DNA of 64,000 nucleotides, from contig CM074139.1 of NCBI GenBank assembly GCA_037178625.1, forward strand, positions 1,364,001-1,428,000, in the 5' to 3' direction. The DNA is from Skeletonema tropicum. Lineage: Eukaryota > Bacillariophyta > Thalassiosirophyceae > Thalassiosirales > Thalassiosiraceae. The translations under genes were made by a program, and so were the position numbers. Positions 32,071 to 41,525 of the stretch are shown here, piece after piece (position 1 is the stretch's first letter; each line of letters opens with the position of its first letter). The notes beneath the pieces were generated by a model, which worked only from the letters and a program-made list of their open reading frames with translations, ran no database searches and had not been told where the DNA came from.

Positions 32071-33930
32071 TAGAAAATGAAGAAAACGTGCCCCATCCCA
32101 TCTTCATTTCTTCGCTCTTTCGGATGGACAAAAGAGGATTATGGTATTCAGGAGCTGTTTACTGGGCAAGCTGGATCTGAACTTGCCCATTTTAGGTAAT
32201 AAGAGGAGTGCAGTCTAGGTATCTCTAGTTCAGTGGCAAGTCCGCACTCCTCTTGTCACCTGTGCTAGGTGATGGTATGTTCCTCCTCCCTCCTACTCTC
32301 AACTGCCTCTCGACAGGTGAGAGTGAGAGTCCTCACTCAACCTCTGCCACCGCAGGGGTGGGGGAGAGGGGATTACTCCCCACTCAGTCCATTACTGAGA
32401 CTTCAATCAAGTGCAAATTTCTGCACGCGGCGCGCTCATTTTTTTCATCACAACTCTCCCGCCCTTCGCACTTTTCGAATAAGTAGTATCCCTCTTCTCT
32501 CTGTAGACTAAAGATATAGAGTGAAAGAGTGAGATGTTTTTTGGGCCGACAAAAATACGCGGTAAGGCTTCTGGCGAGGACAAGACAGAAACGTCAGTCT
32601 CAAAACTCACTAAAAGTACGGATATCCCCAACACAAATCTGTTTTTCTATCCTAGACGGTACCTACAAGCCTATAAGCCTACACCTATATACAGACTAAA
32701 CTTCGAGGTTATATTACATGTGCATCCTGTTTACATCGCCTAGAGGTACGTAGATGCATTGTTTCTAAAAGAAGTACGAGAAGTAATTTTAGATATCATA
32801 TACTTAGATGGATTATTTCATTACACTTCTGCTGGAAGAGGCGCGTAAGCTCATGTCTGGACGCCTAATACAAGAGGCGGCTTTGATTCGATGTCCAGTA
32901 TTATTGATCCCCCCCCCCTCATTTTGAGGGCCCAGTCCAAGACTTTGTAGAACAACAGCAATGTGCAGAACCACACGGTGCCATCTAGAAGATGATATTG
33001 TCTCAGCAACAAGACTTCTAATACCGGTATGACACCACTACGACACAGAAATATTTGGATGTGACACAAGCTATTTTGGGTATATTGGGTGCCCATTGGG
33101 TATCTGGCGTTCTGCATTTGGGGGCGTTCTAACCCCCCACCCCCCCTCACTTTTTGGATTTGGTTGACAATAATACGCACTTTTTGCAAAAAAAGATGCA
33201 ACTCAGAATTCAACTTCTCGTGTAGTGAAATACTCTAAGCCCTTTCATCGTGACATCACCATCACCGAACACACAAGCAAGATGATGATGACGCTTCTGC
33301 GCCGACGAGAGGCAACAAACAAGTGGGAAACGCTGGACGAATAATAAAAGATTATCTCCTCTCTCAAGTCTCTCCTACGGATCAAATTCTGAACACAGCA
33401 CTCTCGTGTAACCACCGTATTTACTCAAATAATGCACAGACATCACTTTTTGTGTGCTGGCACCACAACTCTCACGTCGACTGCTGCTACACCCTAGACG
33501 ATTGGCATGCAATCGAACCAAAATACACGGAGAACATGTGTAATGTTGCCGACAATATGGTGCTTTTTGAAACGCCGTCGATCTCGAATAAACACTCAAC
33601 ACGTGATGATGCTTTTTGACGTCGCTCGACATCAACCATATAAGATACGTTGGGTGAAGCTACCGTCTCTTCTCGCAGTATATTTATTCATATAATAGTT
33701 CATACTGATCTGCTCCGAAACAGGATGGGTTTTTGTGGGCGTTGGGGGCTGCATCGTTCGCGTATGCATGTTGCTTTGTCGCTAATGAAAGAGAGCACAT
33801 CTCCGTCCAAAATCTGTCCACACACAACAATCAGCATGTAATATGAACAACATCGGCAATGGCACATAGAGAAAACTCTATTTCAGCCGGCTTGAGGCTC
33901 TGTGTCAGCAGAGAAGGTTGTGTAGTGTAA
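32071..33930. other. Gene-poor stretch between two mobile elements
   Basis: 1.86 kb without a supported gene. An 11 bp inverted repeat (AAGAGGAGTGC at 32201-32211, GCACTCCTCTT at 32244-32254) could form a hairpin. C-rich runs lie near 32909-32918 and 33134-33150. TGGTATTCAGGAGC near 32144 recurs near 50240. The remaining sequence may be old element debris. Confidence 0.4.
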
Positions 33931-33949
33931 TATGAATGTATACATTGCA
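33931..33949 (+). repeat. Target-site duplication, left copy
   Basis: 19 bp identical to 38856-38874. It contains the 12 bp palindrome AATGTATACATT. Confidence 0.9.
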
Positions 33950-36900
33950 CGGGTTGCTCTTCCTATCGCCAGCCTCACTCTACAGGCGTTTAAAGTGCCC
34001 AAATGTGCGGCACTGTCGATGCTCCGCCCTTTGCATAATATGGAGTTTTTCCTACGAACTGGTTTTGGCCAATCCTCTTCATATTTTGGTGGAAAAGAGG
34101 ACGGGAAACACGGTCTCGCTCAAGGGAACGGTGCAGCTCCTCCGACATGGCAACAGATCAGCACGGTCATGATTAATACCCACAAAACTAATGGGCATGG
34201 AGTGGAAGTGAAGTGTCCAATCTCACATAAAAAGATTAATCAGGTGGGAATCCTGTATGTTGATGATACCAATTTGTGGGAAGGACTTAGAGCTGACGAT
34301 GACATTATCTCGACAAGTGCTAGAGGGCAAGAGTCAATCTCGGATTGGGCAGGTGCTTTAGGGGAAACGGGTGGCGCTTTGAAACCAGACAAATGTGGAG
34401 TTACAATACACGATCAAACACCCGATGGAAAGGGCGGCTGGTGTTACACGGATCAAAAAGCGATGCCCTCAGACGGCGAAGAGGTTGACATGAGTGAACT
34501 GGATGACTTGATTTTCCACGTCCCTACTACCGACGGGGGCACTGCGCAGATAGATAGGTTGCCATCGAATAAAGCTGACAACAACTTAGGTCTCTACGCT
34601 AGACCGGACGGGAAGCCAGACCAACACTTCGAGCAGATGAGAGAAAAAATGACAACGTGGACGGCTCAGATTAAGAGCGGGCAAATACCAACTCGTTCGG
34701 TGTGGATGAGCTACACCAATCAGCTATGGTCTGGACTCAGGTACGGTCTGGGGGCCTGCTCGGCGTCAATCCCTGAGCTCAAAAAAGGATTGATGTCAGC
34801 AGATTTCTATATGTTAAGCAACCTAGGTGTCAACCGATCAATTACCAAGGAATGGAGATACCTGCCGGCCACGTTTGGTGGAATCGGTCTCTACGACTTG
34901 ACTGTGGAAACTGCGGCTGCTACTTTATCTTCATTCTTGCAACACTATGGAACAACTTCAGCCCTAGGGATCACTTTAAGAGCAGTTATGGAACACCTCC
35001 AAGTGGAAATAGGGGTACCGGACTGTCCCTTCAACTATGACTTTGAAGTTTGGGGTCATTTATCAACCAACGCATGGGCGAAAGCCCTATGGGAGAAGAT
35101 AGACGAACTGGGAATCGTGCTGGATCTGCAATATGATGACATCCCCATCCCGAGGAACAAGGATAGGGCTATTATGGACTGCATGGTTGAACTGGGTCTA
35201 CGAGGGACGGAGCTACAGCGAGTCAATAGAGTGAGGAAAGCTCAGGAGGCAATGTTCCTCTCTGACGTGACTACGCCAAATGGACGATATCTAGAGCAGT
35301 ATCTGCTTGATGGGCATTGGAAGGACTCACCTGAAGGGCGCCTTGGCAAACAGCGGTCAACACTGGAATTTGGCACGGAATATCCGACGGAAGCAGATTG
35401 GAAATTGTGGAAGAGATCCCTGCAACGTTTGACTGATAGCAAATCGTTGTTTCTTAAGGAGCCACTTGGAGATTGGATCAACCCATCTAAACGGATCTGG
35501 CGTCACTTCCTCAACACGGACACACGGACAGTGGAGATACATTCGGATGATACGATTTATGAATACGCTCACGACGTGGAATCGAATGACAGAGTGTCGA
35601 TCATGCAGCCAGTCCGAGTGCTGGATGAGCCCGCTTCATCAGTGGTACCAACGACGATTCTGGAATACGAAGATGGTTCCATCAAACTGCTAGCACAAGG
35701 ACCGCCACTGGCCAGTCAGCCAGAAGTCGTAGCCCCTACTACATTTCTTGAGCGTCTCCGCAGTAAAGGGGGGGAATGGATGTGGGATAGTATCAGCTTC
35801 TCATCGGATCCCTCGTGGATTGTGGAAGCTATTCAACGAGGCTCATTGTTCTGTTGTACAGACGGGTCATACATGAAAAAGTTGGCGCCAGAGATCTGCG
35901 GTGCGGCTTGGGTTTTTTACTGCGCAGAGTCTCAACAGTGGCTTAAAGGAGAATTCACGGAGCACTCTAAATGGGCAAATAGCTATCGAGGAGAACAGCT
36001 AGGGATGTTGGCTATCCACCTTATCCTACTGACAATAGAGGAACACTATGGAGTGCCATTGTCCAATGCAAACATCTTTTGTGACAACAAAGGAACTATT
36101 CTTACGTTTTCCAGAAAATACGATCGTGTCCCAGGATCGGCAAAAAACAACGACATTCTCCGGGTCCTGCGGAAAATCCAAAGTGTCTCGGCTCTTGCGC
36201 ACAAGCTGTCTCATGTGAAAGCACACCAGGACGACAGCTTGGGCTATGCTTGCCTGGCTCTGGAAGCTAGACTGAACGTAGACTGCGATTTCAGGGCAAA
36301 AGCAGCCATAAAGAGAGCAATTGAAAATTTCTCCTCTCTCCCCGTCACTCTGAGCCTACCGCTAGAAGCAGCGGTTGTTATCATCGATGGAATCAAACAG
36401 ACTGCAGACTTAGCAAAGGACCTACGGTATCACGTAGGGAAGGTGAAAGCACGACAGTTCTATGCCGATGAACAACTCCTACACCCTGACATATTCGACT
36501 CTGTTGCTTGGGAACCGTTGCGCCTGCTTCTCGACCGCAGGCCTAAGATGTTCAATCTCTGGTACGCGAAACAATGCTCGGGGTATTGTGGAACCGGACA
36601 AATGATAACCAGATATGACAAAACTGCCTCTGATAAATGTCCGAACTGCGGTTGCTTTGAAACAGCGGATCACCTGAACCGCTGTAGGAGTCGAATTAGG
36701 AGGGGGCTCTTGCTCGATAGTATAAACGACCTACAAGAATGGATGGAGGGACATTGCACGCATACGTGCATACAGAAGTGGCTACCCCTTTTTATCTCTC
36801 TTCAGGGCAGCACTCTATTCGTTGACATGGTGCATAGTCAGGGATGGCGGATGTCTCAACAGATGCGTAGGGTGGGCAATAGCTTAGATAGGATTGGATG

Positions 36901-38647
36901 GAGGAACGTGATGGAGGGGAAAGTATCCAAGGAGTTGCTCCAGATGCAGAAGGAGCACCTCCTAAAGAACCATTCGTTTATGACCATCGACAGTTGGACA
37001 AGCGGCTTCCTGGACAAGCTACTCTCGCTCACGCATACACAGTGGATCTGTAGGAATCTCACGAAACATCATCGAACACAAGGAACCAAAGCACTTGCCT
37101 CAAGAGAGGAGATTTTGAGAGAGATCGAACATCAGCTTAATCTTGGATCTGATGGGCTCTCAGCTGAAGCACGATGTCTCCTTGAAATTCCGACGGACGA
37201 GCTCTATGGGAAAAAGACCTCTGAACTACAATACTGGTTGAACGCAGCGGTAGCAAGCAGGCAAGCTGCGGGGGATGAATCAGGCGGGCTTTTGGAGCCT
37301 CCTGCTGGACAAGGCACGACCGGTGCCAAGCAACGAGAAGATCGCAAATCAAAGCCACCGGGTACTTCAAAGACTGCCGCACCTGCGCGCAAACCAAAAG
37401 CACTCGCTCCCTTCTTTCTCCCGAAAAAAGCAAGGCGTCCAGCCCAGCCGAGCGCCCTACCTACTCAGCCTCCTACAACTCTCCCACCGGCTGTGAGTCC
37501 GCAACAACAGGACCGCATTGGGCTTCTGCAAAGGAACTCGGATGAAGACTTACACCGCTGTCAAGTTGGAGCCCTATTGCGGGACGTGCCAGCTAATTTT
37601 CAGTTATGCCTCCAAGGAGGGGACAAGGTTCGGCGTGATGCAATGCGGTCTTTGCGACCCCCTCAGTGGCTAAATGATGAAGTTATCAATGGCTATCTCC
37701 TCAGAGTCCTCCTCCCAAAGGTGAATCGGCAACATGTCTACATCTTCAACTCATTCTTCATGTCAACTCTCCTACGTACGGGGGCTGACGGCAGGTCTGC
37801 TCCGTCCTACAACTTTGACGGCGTTAAACGCTGGGGAAATCGTTTAAGGAGGAAGAATAAGATTTTGGGGGTGAAAGAGATCTTCGTGCCGATCAACCAC
37901 TCTAGAACTCACTGGCTATTACTCAGGGCGAATACAGAAACAAAGGTTATTACCCTGTGGGATTCCCAAGGTAGGAAGCCGGGCAATCAATTTTATCTGA
38001 CTTCAATGTTAAGGTATTTGGGGGACAAATACAGTGAACTTCACGGGGTACCGAGCGACGATTGGAAAGCAGAGTGGTCACTAGAAGATGCCTCCAACAA
38101 TTCTCCGAAACAAACCAATGGACACGACTGTGGATTGTTTGTCCTCGCTAATGCGACTATGCTGGCTCAGCAGATCCCTCTGTCCCCTTCCTCGTACAAT
38201 GAGGGAGATTTCCAGCTGTTAGACACCCGAAGTAGGGTGGCGATGCTGTTGTGGCTAGCGAGTACCAACAGGCCTGTACCACCTGCAGTATGGGCAGTCC
38301 AATCGAGGCGGCGTCAACGCCCAACACAGAGCAATGAGAGGAGCCGAAATGGCCAATCTAAGATCAAACCTCTTCCAGCAAAGAAAGCTTCTGCCGCAGT
38401 CAAGCACTCAAAAGGCAAGGAGCGCGCAAAGCGACGTCGCAACAACAAGCGAATTATCCCGGGAGGTCCCAAAACTCGGGGGAAAATCTTGGTCACAGAC
38501 CCCACGCCATTGCAACAGACACATTCACTATTGAACAAGAAACGCAAAGCAGAGTCCGTAGTTTTTGGGGAGGCCACATTGTTAGCTACCACTCAACGCC
38601 ATGCTCCGCCGAAGAGGAAGAAACGGAAACAGCACCACCCTGACTGA
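33932..38647 (+). CDS. Retroelement polyprotein: partial RT, RNase H, zinc knuckle, Ulp1/C48-like protease
   Basis: 1571 codons. The first six come from target DNA; the element begins at codon 7. The RT remnant includes GKHGLAQGNGAAPPTW and the catalytic YVDD (109-112), but palm motif A is missing, so RT activity is unlikely. RNase H follows with the acidic set D644 (CTDGS), E688 (YRGEQ), D718 (FCDNKG) and D767 (HVKAHQDD). A CPNCGCFETADHLNRC zinc knuckle lies near 903. A Lys/Pro-rich linker leads to a C48 (Ulp1/SENP) cysteine protease: WLNDEVINGY (near 1245), His1327 (HWLLL), Asp1344 (LWDSQG), Gln1394 and Cys1400 (QTNGHDCGLFV). The tail is very basic. The protease could deSUMOylate host proteins or process the polyprotein; both are inference. 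Confidence 0.85.
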   Translation: MNVYIARVALPIASLTLQAFKVPKCAALSMLRPLHNMEFFLRTGFGQSSSYFGGKEDGKHGLAQGNGAAPPTWQQISTVMINTHKTNGHGVEVKCPISHKKINQVGILYVDDTNLWEGLRADDDIISTSARGQESISDWAGALGETGGALKPDKCGVTIHDQTPDGKGGWCYTDQKAMPSDGEEVDMSELDDLIFHVPTTDGGTAQIDRLPSNKADNNLGLYARPDGKPDQHFEQMREKMTTWTAQIKSGQIPTRSVWMSYTNQLWSGLRYGLGACSASIPELKKGLMSADFYMLSNLGVNRSITKEWRYLPATFGGIGLYDLTVETAAATLSSFLQHYGTTSALGITLRAVMEHLQVEIGVPDCPFNYDFEVWGHLSTNAWAKALWEKIDELGIVLDLQYDDIPIPRNKDRAIMDCMVELGLRGTELQRVNRVRKAQEAMFLSDVTTPNGRYLEQYLLDGHWKDSPEGRLGKQRSTLEFGTEYPTEADWKLWKRSLQRLTDSKSLFLKEPLGDWINPSKRIWRHFLNTDTRTVEIHSDDTIYEYAHDVESNDRVSIMQPVRVLDEPASSVVPTTILEYEDGSIKLLAQGPPLASQPEVVAPTTFLERLRSKGGEWMWDSISFSSDPSWIVEAIQRGSLFCCTDGSYMKKLAPEICGAAWVFYCAESQQWLKGEFTEHSKWANSYRGEQLGMLAIHLILLTIEEHYGVPLSNANIFCDNKGTILTFSRKYDRVPGSAKNNDILRVLRKIQSVSALAHKLSHVKAHQDDSLGYACLALEARLNVDCDFRAKAAIKRAIENFSSLPVTLSLPLEAAVVIIDGIKQTADLAKDLRYHVGKVKARQFYADEQLLHPDIFDSVAWEPLRLLLDRRPKMFNLWYAKQCSGYCGTGQMITRYDKTASDKCPNCGCFETADHLNRCRSRIRRGLLLDSINDLQEWMEGHCTHTCIQKWLPLFISLQGSTLFVDMVHSQGWRMSQQMRRVGNSLDRIGWRNVMEGKVSKELLQMQKEHLLKNHSFMTIDSWTSGFLDKLLSLTHTQWICRNLTKHHRTQGTKALASREEILREIEHQLNLGSDGLSAEARCLLEIPTDELYGKKTSELQYWLNAAVASRQAAGDESGGLLEPPAGQGTTGAKQREDRKSKPPGTSKTAAPARKPKALAPFFLPKKARRPAQPSALPTQPPTTLPPAVSPQQQDRIGLLQRNSDEDLHRCQVGALLRDVPANFQLCLQGGDKVRRDAMRSLRPPQWLNDEVINGYLLRVLLPKVNRQHVYIFNSFFMSTLLRTGADGRSAPSYNFDGVKRWGNRLRRKNKILGVKEIFVPINHSRTHWLLLRANTETKVITLWDSQGRKPGNQFYLTSMLRYLGDKYSELHGVPSDDWKAEWSLEDASNNSPKQTNGHDCGLFVLANATMLAQQIPLSPSSYNEGDFQLLDTRSRVAMLLWLASTNRPVPPAVWAVQSRRRQRPTQSNERSRNGQSKIKPLPAKKASAAVKHSKGKERAKRRRNNKRIIPGGPKTRGKILVTDPTPLQQTHSLLNKKRKAESVVFGEATLLATTQRHAPPKRKKRKQHHPD

Positions 38648-38855
38648 AAGAATTGAGTCCCAACTATGTGTCGCAGGAGCACTCTCACCTGGTTACAGAC
38701 GCTTCGGCGTTTAAGAGGAGTCCTTGACTCCTACGGGAAGTTTCCCGTCTTGCTGTCTGGAAAGCCATTCGGCAATAGAAAAGACCGTACAGTTGTACCG
38801 AAGCAGGTCCCTTTTAGTATCATAGATATCTAATCTGATTAACTTTGTATTTATT
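33950..38855 (+). mobile_element. 5'-truncated non-LTR retrotransposon with Ulp1-like protease (4.9 kb)
   Basis: The insert is flanked by the perfect 19 bp direct repeat TATGAATGTATACATTGCA (33931-33949 and 38856-38874), a target-site duplication of the kind made by target-primed reverse transcription. No LTRs are seen. The body is one long open frame (RT, RNase H, zinc knuckle, Ulp1-like protease) plus about 210 bp of 3' UTR with three hairpins. The 5' end starts in the middle of the RT domain, so the copy is 5'-truncated. The lack of any stop over 4.7 kb suggests a recent insertion. Confidence 0.88.
38697..38748 (+). other. Three consecutive hairpins in the retroelement 3' UTR
   Basis: Hairpin 1 (38697-38712) has the stem AGACGC/GCGTTT with a TTCG tetraloop. 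Hairpin 2 (38716-38732) pairs AGGAGTC with GACTCCT. Hairpin 3 (38733-38748) pairs ACGGGA with TCCCGT. They abut and may be the RNA structure that the element's RT recognises. Confidence 0.65.
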
Positions 38856-38874
38856 TATGAATGTATACATTGCA
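38856..38874 (+). repeat. Target-site duplication, right copy
   Basis: 19 bp identical to 33931-33949, immediately after the retroelement 3' end. Confidence 0.9.
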
Positions 38875-40207
38875 AGCATTTCTGATGCACAAGTTTCGAA
38901 AAGAAGGTGCAAGCAGATGAGAAATTAGGTGGCCATGAAAGCCTCAATCCTGAACCAGAGAGTGCAAGCAGGTGTAGGAAGAGTAGGAATACTTAATGCA
39001 TTAGATTATTATTGCTGTTCTTGGCAGTACTTGCTCATTCGTCATCACTTATGTCTAGAGGCCGGAGAACGGGGCATGCAGGATCTTCTAGCGTATTTAG
39101 TCTACATAGGAACTAGTATTTTCGAGTTGAATATTCAACTCAAAAAATTCAACTCAAAATTCAACTCGTCGCATGGGCGAAAAGCTCGAAATTAGTGCGT
39201 GAAAAGGTGCTGTTTGGACCTTCTTGAAAACATTTTGGACAAAATTCAATTCGTCTACAGGGAGAGCTACGTGGGATCCCAGTACGGTCAAGGCGTGCAA
39301 CTCAAGTTGAATTTCGGGCTGAATACTGGACATCGAATCAAAGCCGCCAGATACGTATTGTCCAAAAGAACGCTGAGAATGAGAACTCATTGTTTTGAAT
39401 ATCAAATGGGGAGCAGCATTTCAGCATTTTCGATCCCGAATCGAGGTTCAACGAAGAAACTTCGTCCATTCTCAACGGCAGCAAAGGAAGTGCTGGGAAC
39501 TTGAGATTGAACCTGAATCCATGTCGCAGCTACGGCAACGGCAACGGCCGCTCTCCCCATGAGCGAAGGTCCACCTCTGCCTCTGGGTCTGAGACTGAGA
39601 TTGAGATGTTGCAAAGCATCGCTCTCTGCTGTCATTGTTTCTTTCATTTGATTACATCAAACAACCTATCGTGCAATTACTCTTCATCATCCTAATCCTA
39701 ATCCTAAGCCATCAAAGAAGGTAAGTTTGAGCGGTATATCCGGAGGATAAAAATCCATCGAATTATATTCCCTAGTGGCCACTATTAGAAGTAAAGGGTG
39801 CCTGTCCTAACTTGTCAAACTCAAACTGTAACTGTCTGATGTCATGTCGTTAGTTGAGAATTGATATCTGTATGATTTTTGAAAGTGACGATACAATATA
39901 TTTCAACTTAGGTTAGGACGTTAATTACTTGAACTTGAACAACGTCGTAGCAGATAGCCAGATAGTTGAAAAGTGGAGTTGTATCCGTCTGATGTCATCG
40001 GGCCACTGAAGCTGAAGCTGAACTTGGCTCAACAACGGTGATGTGCTGGATGTGTGATGTAAACGATGCACAACTTGATACACTTTTGCATTATGCACAT
40101 GTAATCATTGCTGACCATTTCCACTTCTCTCCCACACACTGTCATTTTTGCTATTCTCAAAACGAAGTCGTCCTCACAAAAAATGACATTCATCATTGGA
40201 ACTAGCC
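38875..40207. other. Gene-poor stretch with a subterminal-type palindrome
   Basis: 1.3 kb without a supported gene. GAGTTGAATATTCAACTC is a perfect 18 bp palindrome at 39124-39141, preceded by ACTAGTATTTTC. This resembles the terminus of the element at 50283 (CTAGTGAGTTTT-GAGATTGAGTATTCAATCTC), so an eroded relative of that element may start here. Confidence 0.4.
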
Positions 40208-40468
40208 ATGTTGACAACTGCTGTCATCTTCGTCTTCGTGCAACTGATGGCGACGACTGCTACAGCGGAAGTTTCTTCTTCCTTCCTACGAGAGAGCAAG
40301 AACAAATCCATCACGGTTGTCAGAAATCTGAATACCTACAACCCTCTTCGAGTGGATGCCATGTACACCTACGGAGCACCATCGATTGCGAATCCACATG
40401 TATCCAACCCTGGAAACAAATGCATCCCAGGCATACGAATGTATACCGAAGATAAAGATTCTGATTAA
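40208..40468 (+). pseudogene. Signal peptide plus N-terminal piece of a lipase-like protein
   Basis: 86 codons. A clear signal peptide (MLTTAVIFVFVQLMATTATA) is followed by RVDAMYTYGAPSIANP and CIPGIRMYTED. As I recall, diatom class-3 lipase-like proteins carry such a TYGAP...YTE segment ahead of the catalytic domain. Here it ends at a TAA followed by a poly-A run. The next segment of a lipase (from about 41526) lies on the same strand in the expected order and lacks its own ATG. So this may be the first exon, or a broken 5' end, of that gene. Confidence 0.5.
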
Positions 40469-41525
40469 AAAAAAAATTAACGGAAATCTTAAAGTACGTC
40501 ATGGTTGGCCCTCCAGGGGCGAAATTATCTACAATTATCTAGAGCAATGTCACAAGTTACTACCCTTCGAGTGTAATTAAGCAAATAACCAACAGTTTTT
40601 CCATCACCCCGGAATTAGCAAAGAGGCAGTGATATGAAATTCCAAACCAAGTAATGGTCTTTTTTCCCAGATCGCACTCCGAGCTGCGACACCTCAAACA
40701 GCCAGGATTCGGTCAAAGGCGGGTTGTTCGGCCATGGTTGGTCTGTCTGTACCCACCAACCAACCAACACTGGTGGGCACGTCGATACGACCCGCCCCGC
40801 CTTCAATCACAGTATTCCTGGGAAAACTGTGAAGCACATCTCCACCAAATATTTTTATGTAATGACCATTGACCATGGCATCCGCAGTGGCTATGAAATA
40901 AGCACTCATTTGCAATATGTTATCGATATCTCGTGAGATAAGGAGCAGCAAAGACATATAGGCGATGTCTATAGCAAGGCAGTTGCGGTAGAATGTCATT
41001 TTCCACGTCGTAATTATTGAAATAACGAGTCGCCAATCCACTTCATTGAGATGTGCATGAAATCATAATAACACAACAATAAAATAACACATCAATAAGT
41101 CTGTAGACGGCGAATCAAACTGCAATTATCAAAATGATGATTGGCGCATTACATGCGGCGGAATATCATCGATAAGTGCGGTAGCCTCCGATGTGATATG
41201 ATTTGATGTGCATGATTTTTTATTGATTTTTTATGTGTATTATTTTATGTATATAGTACTATCCTATCTAGTCTTATGATAATTATTAAAGCAACAACAA
41301 ATACTACAGCAAGTACTACTGCAAGCAGGGAGCATAACATAGTACCTAATGATCCACCTGCATAGGCAGCGGATGGACGCCATGGTGGGCTGGTTAAATC
41401 GACAGTCGAAGTCAATGATAATTCGTAGGGATGACCCAGCGGGCTCTTCGGACGGACCTGGATTGAATAGGAGAGGGGGTAACAGAAACGACCCGCCTCA
41501 TCAAATATGACCGTTACGCGGGACG
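40469..41525. other. Gap between the two lipase-like pieces
   Basis: 1.06 kb. No plus-strand frame here clearly bridges the two pieces. A minus-strand frame at 41245-41550 ends in a hydrophobic stretch (LLAVVLAVVFVVALIIII), and a second minus-strand frame lies at 40694-41041. Neither is recognisable. The gap may hold introns, a lost exon or an insertion. Confidence 0.35.

Noticed and set aside
32851..33213. Minus-strand 120-codon frame between two elements
   Set aside because: It spans poly-C/poly-G runs and shows no domain; probably chance.
33932..33949. Six-codon N-terminus (MNVYIA) as part of the native RT
   Set aside because: These codons lie entirely in the target-site duplication, so they are host sequence.
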